Below are positions 1-6,567 of a DNA stretch of 11,226 bases, piece by piece (position 1 is the stretch's first letter; every line of letters starts with the position of its first letter). The notes under the pieces are model-generated. The model saw nothing but the letters and a program-made list of their open reading frames with translations. It ran no database searches and was not told the DNA's origin. A program made the position numbers and the translations under genes. This DNA is from Smithella sp. ME-1 (GTDB lineage: Bacteria; Desulfobacterota; Syntrophia; Syntrophales; Smithellaceae), in the NCBI GenBank assembly GCA_000495415.1, contig AWGX01000777.1:1-11226 (forward strand). The letters are read 5' to 3'.

Positions 1-2
1 AA

Positions 3-20
3 TCCCCCGCCAGCGGGGGA
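3..20. repeat. GC-rich inverted repeat at window edge
   Basis: TCCCCCGC and GCGGGGGA form a perfect inverted repeat around a 2-base centre, realistically a 6-7 bp stem with a 4-6 base loop. It ends 22 bases before the MerR start codon. No T-tract follows on the + strand, so it is not a clear intrinsic terminator. It could be the terminator stem of a gene to the left or an element of the MerR leader. Confidence 0.35.
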
Positions 21-42
21 CAGGAAATGAAAGGACATCAGA

Positions 43-429
43 ATGAAAACCGTTCCCGGGGAAATCAGTATTGGTGAGTTGGCCAAGAAACTGGAAATGA
101 GTCAACGCACCATTCGCTATTACGAGGAGATTGGTCTGCTTAATTCCATCAAACGTGTTGAAGCCGGCCGCCGGGTCTATACAGATGAAGATCTGCGTCG
201 CCTGAAATTGATCAAGCGACTGAAGATTATGGGAATGACTCTGTCGGAAATGCAGGAATTGGAAGCAATGTGGACAATTGAAAAATCTAATGATAAAGTT
301 CTCGGGCGACTGTTGGAGCTAATGGGCAATCAGTTGCGCAGGCTGGAAGATCGTATCGCCGATCTTAATATTTTGAGAAATGAGATCATGGAATATCAGA
401 AACGGATTAAATCCAAAATGGGCAAATAA
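43..429 (+). CDS. MerR-family transcriptional regulator
   Basis: A 128-residue DNA-binding regulator. The N-terminal MerR winged helix is clear: IGELAKKLEMSQRTIRYYEE (residues 10-29), then a wing with RRVYTDEDLRRLKLIKRLK and GMTLSEMQEL. The rest is a long amphipathic, probably coiled-coil helix, which in MerR proteins forms the dimer interface. I see no cysteine pattern of a metal sensor and no large C-terminal effector domain, so the effector is unknown. The start is supported by AAGGA at 31-35, 7 nt upstream of ATG. It lies 140 bp upstream of the acyl-CoA synthetase on the same strand and is its likely regulator. Short MerR proteins next to acyl-CoA metabolism genes are common in proteobacteria, so control of acid activation is a reasonable inference. 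MerR family membership is very likely; the target is inferred. Confidence 0.93.
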   Translation: MKTVPGEISIGELAKKLEMSQRTIRYYEEIGLLNSIKRVEAGRRVYTDEDLRRLKLIKRLKIMGMTLSEMQELEAMWTIEKSNDKVLGRLLELMGNQLRRLEDRIADLNILRNEIMEYQKRIKSKMGK

Positions 430-521
430 CATAAATCTTCTTGCAATATTTAACAATCTGATGCTTTATCCCCGATACAAATTAAAGAAAACATCATGTA
501 AAATTAAACGGAATCGAACAT

Positions 522-541
522 CATTATCAATATTGATAATG
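522..541. promoter_or_regulatory. 20-bp perfect palindrome, candidate operator
   Basis: CATTATCAATATTGATAATG is a perfect 20-bp palindrome in the leader of the acyl-CoA synthetase gene, ending 28 bp before its ATG. Flanking AACA and TGTT extend the symmetry imperfectly. It lies just upstream of the Shine-Dalgarno AAGGAG (553-558). Dyads of this size are typical of dimeric regulator operators, and the adjacent MerR gene supplies a candidate. A weak -10-like TAAAAT lies at 499-504, which would place the dyad downstream of the transcription start. That is unlike the classical MerR position between -35 and -10, so another regulator or an mRNA hairpin is also possible. Confidence 0.5.
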
Positions 542-569
542 TTTTGTTGAAGAAGGAGTAATATAAAAA

Positions 570-2657
570 ATGGAAAAATTTTTCTATCCACTCAGCATGG
601 TGGTTATAGGTGCTTCAGTAAAGAGAATGAATCTGGGGCATATTATTGTATTGAACAACCGGAAAAACGGATATGAAGGAAACATCTATGGTGTGGGCAG
701 TAAAGAAGGAGATATTGCCGGCGCGCATGTTTTTGACAGCGTTGATAAGCTTCCGGAAGTTCCTGATGTCGCCATTATCATTTCCCCGGCAAAGACTGTT
801 CCGGATTTTATGGAGGCCTGTGGGAAAAAGGGCATTAAGCGGGTGGTCATCGAATCCGGCGGATTTAGCGAATATTCAAAAGGTGAGCGAACCATGGAGA
901 AAAAATTACTGGAGATTGCCGACCGTTACAATATTCGCTTCATCGGTCCCAACTGTGTAGGCACGGTAAATTTCGATATCAAAATGATGATGCCCTTCGG
1001 TTTCTTCCCGGGAACACCATCCGGAGGACGCGTGGCCATGATCGTTCAAAGTGGTGGTGTCGGCGGTTCCTACCTTAGAGAATTAGGCGACAATGCCATC
1101 ATCCCCGGCAAATTCGCTGCTATCGGCAACAAATTGCAGATAGACGAGGTAGATGTTTTTGACTATCTGCTCAAAGATGAAAAGACCGATGTTATCACAA
1201 TGTATATGGAAGGATTCAAGCGCGGGAGAGCGTTTTTTGATTTGGCGCTTAAATCGGACAAACCGATAATAGTCCAAAAATCCAACCGCAGTAAGCTCAC
1301 CGCCAGTATCGCTCAGTCTCATACAACAGCCCTTTCTGCCGACGATGACGTTGTGGACGGTTGTTTTCGACAGGCAGCAATCATCCGTGCGGAAGACGAC
1401 ATCGACTTTATTAGCGCTGTAAAAATTATCCGTCTTCCTCTCATGAAAAGCAGGCGGGTTGCTGTTCTTTCCCGTTCCGGCGGACACGCCGTCATGACTG
1501 TTGATGCCTGTGCCAAATTCGGATTTTCGCTGGTTGATTTTCCCGAGACTTTCTTTGATACGATAAAAACCATTTATCACACGCGGATAATTGCTCATCA
1601 GAACCCTCTCGATCTCGGAGAAATTTTTGACTACACCATATTTACCCGAATACTGGAAGAAGCTCTGAAGTTGCCGGATGTTGACGGCGTTCTGTTCAAT
1701 CACCTTTATGTGTCCAGTTATGAAGGTGAAACGTCGCGAGAGTTCTTAAGTAATGTCGGCAGGCTTGTGGAAAAATATCAAAAACCGGTAGCGGTAACAA
1801 TTATTACAGATGCTCCCGAACTTCTTAATATATCTAGACACCAGGGATATCCCCTTTTTACTACTCCTCTGATGGCGGCAAAAGCGCTCAATGCTTCTGC
1901 TACCTACTATGAAGAGAAAACTGCCAGGGATGCCAGGGGAGAAATTGCTTCTACGGTTATCGATTTGGAGGCAATCAATAAAATTAAAAACCTCTGTAAA
2001 GCTGAAAAGAGAATTCCGCTGACTGATGAAGCGCTGCAAATTGCCGAAGCCGCTGGTATTCGAGGTATTTCCAGCGTTACCGTTAAATCGGCAAAAGCAT
2101 CTGACAAAATCATATTTGATTTTCCTGTTGCTGTAAAACTTCTTTCCCGTGATGCATCCCATAAATCCGATGTTGGTGGTGTGCGGCTAAAAATTAAGAA
2201 TCACAAGGAACTTGCTCAGGCCATATCCGGCATGAAAAAGACTTTCAAAATAATCTCTCCTCCACCGACTATTGACGGCTTCCTTATTCAGAAAATGGCG
2301 GCAGAGGGTGTGGAATGCTTTGTTGGTGGTCGACAGGATCCGGTCTTCGGTCCCATTGTTGTTGCCGGTCTGGGCGGTATCTTTCTCGAAATTTTCAAGG
2401 ACACAGCTGTCCGTCTCGCTCCGGTAACGAAAAACGAAGCTATGGACATGCTGAAAAATCTGAAGGCTTATTCCATATTACAGGGGGCAAGGGGAAAGAT
2501 GAAAGCAGACATAGATGCTTTTGCCGATGTAATTTGCCAGGTGTCACAGCTTTTGGCAACGGTTACTGATCTCGCCGAAATCGACCTGAATCCCGTTATC
2601 GTTCATGAGGCAGGCAAAGGAGTTTCTATTGTCGACAGCCGGGTATTTTTTAAGTGA
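570..2657 (+). CDS. ADP-forming acyl-CoA synthetase (fused alpha-beta)
   Basis: Cytoplasmic enzyme of the NDP-forming acyl-CoA synthetase superfamily, which interconverts acyl-CoA + ADP + Pi with acid + CoA + ATP. It has the usual fused length of about 700 residues. A CoA-binding Rossmann domain comes first (FFYPLSMVVIGAS at residues 4-16, GPNCVGT from residue 126). Two succinyl-CoA-ligase-like domains follow (about 150-450). His251 in SHTTALS matches the phosphorylated histidine of the family's SHTGALAG motif. The C-terminal ATP-grasp domain (about 470-695) has the second conserved histidine, His531, in SHKSDVGGV. Both phosphoryl-transfer histidines are therefore present, which suggests an active enzyme. 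AAGGAG at 553-558 supports the start with an 11-nt spacing. It follows the MerR gene and converges on the membrane-protein gene at 2703. The acyl substrate cannot be read from sequence; direction may be ATP-yielding in fermentation or acid-activating in degradation. Confidence 0.92.
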   Translation: MEKFFYPLSMVVIGASVKRMNLGHIIVLNNRKNGYEGNIYGVGSKEGDIAGAHVFDSVDKLPEVPDVAIIISPAKTVPDFMEACGKKGIKRVVIESGGFSEYSKGERTMEKKLLEIADRYNIRFIGPNCVGTVNFDIKMMMPFGFFPGTPSGGRVAMIVQSGGVGGSYLRELGDNAIIPGKFAAIGNKLQIDEVDVFDYLLKDEKTDVITMYMEGFKRGRAFFDLALKSDKPIIVQKSNRSKLTASIAQSHTTALSADDDVVDGCFRQAAIIRAEDDIDFISAVKIIRLPLMKSRRVAVLSRSGGHAVMTVDACAKFGFSLVDFPETFFDTIKTIYHTRIIAHQNPLDLGEIFDYTIFTRILEEALKLPDVDGVLFNHLYVSSYEGETSREFLSNVGRLVEKYQKPVAVTIITDAPELLNISRHQGYPLFTTPLMAAKALNASATYYEEKTARDARGEIASTVIDLEAINKIKNLCKAEKRIPLTDEALQIAEAAGIRGISSVTVKSAKASDKIIFDFPVAVKLLSRDASHKSDVGGVRLKIKNHKELAQAISGMKKTFKIISPPPTIDGFLIQKMAAEGVECFVGGRQDPVFGPIVVAGLGGIFLEIFKDTAVRLAPVTKNEAMDMLKNLKAYSILQGARGKMKADIDAFADVICQVSQLLATVTDLAEIDLNPVIVHEAGKGVSIVDSRVFFK

Positions 2658-2667
2658 CAATAAAAAA

Positions 2668-2687
2668 AGTTTTTTGCCCAAAAAATT
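2668..2687. terminator. AT-only hairpin between convergent genes
   Basis: AGTTTTTT and AAAAAATT (one G-T wobble) can form an 8-bp stem around GCCC in the 45-bp gap between the convergent synthetase and membrane-protein genes. Its position suits a bidirectional terminator. The stem has no G-C pairs and no clean T-run follows on the + strand, so thermodynamic support is weak. Confidence 0.3.
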
Positions 2688-2702
2688 ACTTTAATGGCAG
2701 AC

Positions 2703-3284
2703 CTATTTGCTCGAACGCTTAAAAAATTCCCTGAAGCTTTGCAGTTCCAGCATCAGAAAACCGGCATGCAGGTAGCAGGCAAAAAGCCACAGGGGGACAT
2801 TAAATATATTTGTGTAGTAGTAATCAAAATATCCAAGCTTGGATGTAGCCCCTTCCCAGAAGCAGCCGACAAACCCCATGATCAGACAGGCTTTAATGGC
2901 CGTGGCCCGATGTTCGCTGATGAAAATGATGCGGGCTATCCAGGCCGCGAGAACAATCCAGAAGTAGATCATCGGATGTGAATTCCCCGCCATTCCTGAG
3001 CCGAAGTAGACGAGTGTACACACTGCAGCATTGACAGTTAAAATAAGATAGCTTGGTTTTTCCTTCCATGAAGTCGAAAATGGACGCGTGGCAAAATAAA
3101 AACCTGCTGTGGCACAGAGAAATATGGGAAATGTCCACGCGGATTGTCCCTGAAATATAACATTCAGCGGTTGCCAGTAGTAAACGAGAATGTTGTTATC
3201 AATGTGAAAAAATTTGTCGCACACGGTGAACCATGCGGCCGAAGCTATGATGCCGATGGCAGTAAGTATGTGGTATGTTTTCAT
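2703..3284 (-). CDS. polytopic membrane protein, family unknown
   Basis: A 193-residue, very hydrophobic protein with about six predicted membrane segments (roughly residues 5-21, 49-66, 78-97, 104-122, 128-143 and 162-180), so an inner-membrane protein. I do not recognise the family. The C-terminal pattern, WE (143-144), G151, YYY (155-157), PLWL (164-167) and CYL (170-172), resembles the region around residues 175-206 of the membrane protein encoded immediately upstream. There is also a faint likeness to DUF2878-type small membrane proteins (Gly-rich loop followed by PLWL), which I cannot confirm. Residues 36-39 are YWQP, again echoed in the neighbour. A strong GGAGG (+ strand CCTCC 3290-3294) lies 5 nt before ATG. 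It is the last gene of the five-gene cluster, 27 bp after the previous one, so co-transcription is likely. Function unknown; a membrane partner or transport role is only inference. Confidence 0.85.
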   Translation of the reverse strand: MKTYHILTAIGIIASAAWFTVCDKFFHIDNNILVYYWQPLNVIFQGQSAWTFPIFLCATAGFYFATRPFSTSWKEKPSYLILTVNAAVCTLVYFGSGMAGNSHPMIYFWIVLAAWIARIIFISEHRATAIKACLIMGFVGCFWEGATSKLGYFDYYYTNIFNVPLWLFACYLHAGFLMLELQSFREFFKRSSK

Positions 3285-3311
3285 TTAAGCCTCCAATTAT
3301 TTTTAATTTTA

Positions 3312-4058
3312 CTATATCCACCCCAGTGGAATAAAGACAACAAAGCAGATAAGCACGACAGAGGCCATAAATCCCACGAAAAGCGCCTGTTTTCTCGTTG
3401 TCGGAAGATCATGTACAAGGAAGCAGACCTCAAAGTATGACAAGTAGCAGGTAATTAAAAGAAGCCATGGGAAGGATGGCTGCCACCACCAGTAGTTCCA
3501 CTGCAATCCGCCGATGCGATTCAGGGTAATCTCCACGATAACCGAGGCTACTGCCATTATGAGGGCTAAAACATGGCGGTTGTTGATTTTCCCGCCGAAC
3601 ATCATCTTTTCCTTATCGGCTGGCAGGACTTTGGCCGCCGCAAGTCCCATGAGCAGGAACATGAATATAATCTCTATGTTCCATCCAATAAGGGGTTCAT
3701 AGGCAGTTGGGTAAATGCACTGCCATACCGCAGCATAGCCGCCTGTGGCAGTATGAAAAAGGCTGTTCCAAATTTCGCTGAAAGCATCCATGAAAAACAG
3801 CGCAAGGCCGCCGAAAAAAACGGAATAATTTTTGTTCCGTAATTCATCTGCATACGCATTTAATACTATTAAAAGAAGGGGGATCACATACCATTTGAAG
3901 TGCGTATAATCCCTGAGAATGGACTCGGCGAATTCGGTCCCGGCCCCTTTACCAGTATAGGTAGTCCAGAAAGGAATCGACCATACAAACAAATTGGCAA
4001 TTCCAATAATAAGCCATATGATTTTAGCCTGGCGTATCCGTGGTGTACTTTCGATCAT
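3312..4058 (-). CDS. polytopic membrane protein with W/Y-rich loops, family unknown
   Basis: A 248-residue inner-membrane protein with about seven predicted hydrophobic segments (roughly 12-30, 55-70, 80-97, 122-142, 161-179, 194-214 and 224-245). I do not recognise it. The loops between helices are rich in aromatic residues: EIWN (95-98), VWQ (111-113), PLIGWNIE (122-129) and YWWWQP (189-194). Glu, Asn and Trp inside or next to helices suggest a lined pocket rather than a simple anchor. The two halves look like loose repeats of each other, and the C-terminal half resembles the protein encoded next at 2703-3284. GGAGG (+ strand CCTCC 4066-4070) sits 7 nt before ATG and fixes the start. It follows the Fe-S protein gene after a 200-bp gap and is probably transcribed with the glycyl radical enzyme cluster, although an internal promoter cannot be excluded. 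Confidence 0.85.
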   Translation of the reverse strand: MIESTPRIRQAKIIWLIIGIANLFVWSIPFWTTYTGKGAGTEFAESILRDYTHFKWYVIPLLLIVLNAYADELRNKNYSVFFGGLALFFMDAFSEIWNSLFHTATGGYAAVWQCIYPTAYEPLIGWNIEIIFMFLLMGLAAAKVLPADKEKMMFGGKINNRHVLALIMAVASVIVEITLNRIGGLQWNYWWWQPSFPWLLLITCYLSYFEVCFLVHDLPTTRKQALFVGFMASVVLICFVVFIPLGWI

Positions 4059-4143
4059 ACTCTTACCTCCATAAGACGGGTTAAACTACTTTTCATATGC
4101 CGCACTGCCTCTTCGTGGAACCTCCACTCTCCCGCTCCATTTA

Positions 4144-4155
4144 TTCACCGGTGAA
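4144..4155. repeat. 12-bp perfect palindrome in intergenic gap
   Basis: TTCACCGGTGAA is a perfect dyad about 86 bp upstream of the 248-residue membrane-protein gene. Symmetry continues imperfectly into ATTTA and ATTAAT flanks. It could be an operator or an mRNA hairpin. There is no clear matching promoter, so its role is unassigned. Confidence 0.3.
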
Positions 4156-4201
4156 ATTAATCACAGGGGCTTAAAATTGGATGCACTATTCCTGCCTTCA
4201 T

Positions 4202-4228
4202 GGCGCATCCGGGAACATCAGGTGCGCC
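4202..4228 (-). terminator. GC stem-loop after the winged-helix Fe-S gene
   Basis: Read on the - strand, GGCGCA and TGCGCC pair around a 15-base loop, starting about 30 bases after the stop codon of the Fe-S protein gene. No T-tract follows, so a leaky terminator or an mRNA-stabilising hairpin inside the operon is more likely than a strong terminator. The rest of the 200-bp gap at 4059-4258 holds only the dyad at 4144-4155 and the downstream gene's ribosome binding site. Confidence 0.25.
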
Positions 4229-4258
4229 TGTCAGGAGAGTGCGAAAAGGAATCCAGGC

Positions 4259-5455
4259 TTATTTCGGAACCGTTTTAACGCCCATCATTGCCATTCCGGC
4301 GGTGAACATTCTCCCCACGCCGCTCTTTCTATTCTTCATGATGTGCTCGTAGAGTTCTTCGTGGTCCTTCGGCGGTACAAATTCCACCGATTTCTTTTTT
4401 AATTTCAACGATCCGCACTTGCATGTGGTAACGCACAGACCGCAACCGATGCATTTCTTTTCGTCGATGGCAACGGCTTTTTTACCGGAGGCGTCCATCA
4501 CAACGGCACCCATGTGGCAACGTTTGGCGCAGCGCCCGCATCCGTTGCACGACACCGGTTCCACCGCAGCGTAATAATTACTGGCCACAAAATCTACCGG
4601 CCGGGGCACCGCATGGATCATCTCCATTATTCCGCAGCAACATTCGCAGCATGAGCAGACGAATTGCGGCTCGCGCGAGGTTGATGGCATAAGCACCAAG
4701 CCGTCTTTTTCGTTCTGGTCAAGAATCTCGAAGGCCTCTTTCTTCGATATCTTCCGTCCGAATTCCCATTTGTAATGATTGGCCTTGTCGTAAAAATCCC
4801 TGAAAAACATGCAGACTTCACGGCGGTCGGTTACTTTACACGGATCGCCCAGAAGGTCCTTGCCCTTTTTGCAGAGGCAATCGATGATTCCGATTTTATC
4901 CTTTGCCTGATCGACGATGTTTCTGATCTCGTCATAGGTGGCTATGGCATGATCGGGGGTAATGCTTTCCCCGACCGGTATGACGCGCATCTGCGGCACC
5001 GGTGTGGTAAGGTACTCTGTAAGATATCGTTGTGTCACGTACTTCCGTATATCGAGGAAAAGGCCGGCAGTGAGATGCCAGTGCTGCATTTCCAATACCC
5101 CTACTATCAGGGGATGCAAAGCGTACGTTTTTTCTTGCTTCGTGTACATTCCAAATATACTGCCCCTTCGTTCCATTTCGTCAAGCAGATCGCGAAATTC
5201 ATCCTTCGAGAATTCTTTCTGGTCGACCCGCGCATAAATTGAATCAAGGGTTTCAAACCGGTAATCGAGATACAGGGCCGCTTGCGCCTCGCGTAGAGAG
5301 AAGAGATATTGCAGGAGCCGCAATTCTATTCCCGTAAAGGTCCGGGGAAAACCGACCGGCATCGTATTGAGATGCTTTTGCAGCCTGCGGTATGTTTTCT
5401 TTGCTTTATTGAACAGAGAGAGATTGTAGTTTAAACTGCCAATGGCTTCTTTCAT
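4259..5455 (-). CDS. winged-helix, Cys-rich, two-[4Fe-4S] protein
   Basis: A 398-residue soluble protein with three parts. Residues about 40-125 look like a winged-helix fold (FTGIELRLLQYLF, then an LLDEMERRGSI recognition-type helix). A Cys-rich middle carries C193-x-C195, C206, C215 and the striking cluster C267-x-CC-x-CCC (267-274). The C-terminal part is a ferredoxin domain with two CxxCxxCxxxC sets (303-313 and 335-345). In each set the usual Pro after the last Cys is replaced, by His in one and Lys in the other. The middle pattern (CLCKK..., then GRKISKKEAFEIL, then CSCCECCC) matches a family I recall as 4Fe-4S proteins of anaerobic archaea and bacteria, of unknown function. GGAGGT (+ strand 5462-5467) gives a confident start. 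It lies 122 bp after the QueG-like gene in the same direction. Electron transfer to or from the neighbouring enzymes is likely; redox-sensing via the winged helix is possible but less sure. Confidence 0.88.
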   Translation of the reverse strand: MKEAIGSLNYNLSLFNKAKKTYRRLQKHLNTMPVGFPRTFTGIELRLLQYLFSLREAQAALYLDYRFETLDSIYARVDQKEFSKDEFRDLLDEMERRGSIFGMYTKQEKTYALHPLIVGVLEMQHWHLTAGLFLDIRKYVTQRYLTEYLTTPVPQMRVIPVGESITPDHAIATYDEIRNIVDQAKDKIGIIDCLCKKGKDLLGDPCKVTDRREVCMFFRDFYDKANHYKWEFGRKISKKEAFEILDQNEKDGLVLMPSTSREPQFVCSCCECCCGIMEMIHAVPRPVDFVASNYYAAVEPVSCNGCGRCAKRCHMGAVVMDASGKKAVAIDEKKCIGCGLCVTTCKCGSLKLKKKSVEFVPPKDHEELYEHIMKNRKSGVGRMFTAGMAMMGVKTVPK

Positions 5456-5577
5456 GGGTGGACCTCCTGTTGATTATATTTTTCTATAAAGATTAAAACT
5501 GAAATAAAAAAGGGCGTTTATTTTTAGTGGCCTAACTATCGGCACATATAAAATCTCAATTATTTCAATTTATAAGT

Positions 5578-6534
5578 TTACAGATTATTCATTACGCTGA
5601 ATCGCGACGCAAAATCATATTGTTCCAGATCCTTCTTCGCCAGCTTTCGCGATGGACACTTGTGCAAACAGCGGCCACAGAAATCGCCGCAGATAATCCC
5701 GAAACAGTTTTCCAGCATGGATTTATCGTAATAATGCATCTCCCCGCTCGATTGCGCTATGGCATAATTGATGAATGATCCGGGACCATCGGGAATTTTG
5801 ATATCGCTTCTTCCGCCGGAGCCCTTGACCATTCCATGGATGGCATAGGTACAGCGAACATTGTCATGTGCCGCATATTCGAAGGTTCGTTCGCCAATTT
5901 CCACAGATTGCTTTTCCTCTGCAGAAATCGCCTGTGTGGGACATGTCTTGACGCAAATTAAGCCGCACTGCTCTTTACGGCATAGTTTCGGTCCGGCATA
6001 TAGTGGCGTCGGCTCAAGTTCCGCAGATGTTAAAATCGAATTGAATCGCTGCATGGTGCCAAATTCAGGCGTCAATGCCAGTCCATTCCATCCGAATTCC
6101 GCGATTCCTGCCGCTACCGCTGCATGACGATGCGAAAACTCAGCACGCAATTTTCCTTCAACGAGGCTTTCATCCATGTATTTAGTCATACTGGTTAACC
6201 ACGTAGGCAGGAAACAAAGACTTTGGTGACCATGGTATTCGAGTAATTTCGCAACGCGGTTGACGATGCGTGAACTTTCGATATTTGTTAATCCGTATCC
6301 GTAAAAAAGATAAGGCGTGATTGATTTGCTCTTATCATCGTGTTCTCCCCACACATCAGCCGCGCCCTGATGAATATGCAGTCCGATTGAAATAACCGAC
6401 TTGCATTTCGGCATAAAATCGGTTGGCCTGTGTCCCTCCGGCGCATGGGCGAATCTCTCCACCGGTGCGATACCTACCAAATCGGCGCCAAGTTGCAGCA
6501 GATTCTCAACTATTCTACTGGTAAATTTATCCAT
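5578..6534 (-). CDS. QueG/reductive-dehalogenase-like 4Fe-4S protein
   Basis: A 318-residue protein related to the epoxyqueuosine-reductase and reductive-dehalogenase-like Fe-S proteins (COG1600 type). The family signature is the stretch at about residues 136-175: RHAAVAAGIAEFGWNGLALT, then PEFGTMQRF and the start of the ILT-x-AELEP segment. Two ferredoxin-type clusters follow: C185-x4-C190-x3-C194-x3-CP, and C277-x4-C282-x3-C286-x2-C289-x3-CP. C282-x3-C286-x2-C289 imitates a radical-SAM motif, but it lies in the expected second-cluster position and there is no SAM-binding barrel. It lacks the C-terminal HEAT-like extension of many QueG proteins and is unlikely to be the housekeeping tRNA enzyme. 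There is no Tat signal, so it is cytoplasmic. AGGAG (+ strand 6541-6545) lies 6 nt before ATG. Only 33 bp separate it from the glycyl radical enzyme, so the two are almost certainly co-transcribed. Role inferred: reductant delivery, or a reductase step in the same pathway. Cobalamin binding cannot be judged. Confidence 0.88.
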   Translation of the reverse strand: MDKFTSRIVENLLQLGADLVGIAPVERFAHAPEGHRPTDFMPKCKSVISIGLHIHQGAADVWGEHDDKSKSITPYLFYGYGLTNIESSRIVNRVAKLLEYHGHQSLCFLPTWLTSMTKYMDESLVEGKLRAEFSHRHAAVAAGIAEFGWNGLALTPEFGTMQRFNSILTSAELEPTPLYAGPKLCRKEQCGLICVKTCPTQAISAEEKQSVEIGERTFEYAAHDNVRCTYAIHGMVKGSGGRSDIKIPDGPGSFINYAIAQSSGEMHYYDKSMLENCFGIICGDFCGRCLHKCPSRKLAKKDLEQYDFASRFSVMNNL

Positions 6535-6567
6535 ATTGTTCTCCTGTCAAAATAAATTATATTTGGT

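Noticed and set aside
1083..1703. 206-residue open frame antisense to the acyl-CoA synthetase
   Set aside because: It lies wholly opposite a well-supported conserved gene, has no recognisable domain or ribosome site, and has a low-complexity, unlikely composition.
1746..2162. 138-residue open frame antisense to the acyl-CoA synthetase
   Set aside because: Same situation: a shadow of a conserved coding frame with no supporting motif.
4775..5242. 155-residue open frame on the + strand opposite the winged-helix Fe-S gene
   Set aside because: The opposite strand encodes clear family motifs and a strong ribosome site; this frame shows none.
5473..5478. TATAAT on the - strand as a promoter for the winged-helix Fe-S gene
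   Set aside because: It is almost touching the ribosome binding site, which would put the transcription start inside it, and no -35 is present at a workable distance.
5655..5710. CxxxCxxC pattern (C282, C286, C289) in the 318-residue protein as a radical-SAM activase motif
   Set aside because: It lies at the C-terminus inside a second ferredoxin-type set ending in CP, as in QueG-like proteins. There is no TIM-barrel SAM domain, so it is not the missing activase.
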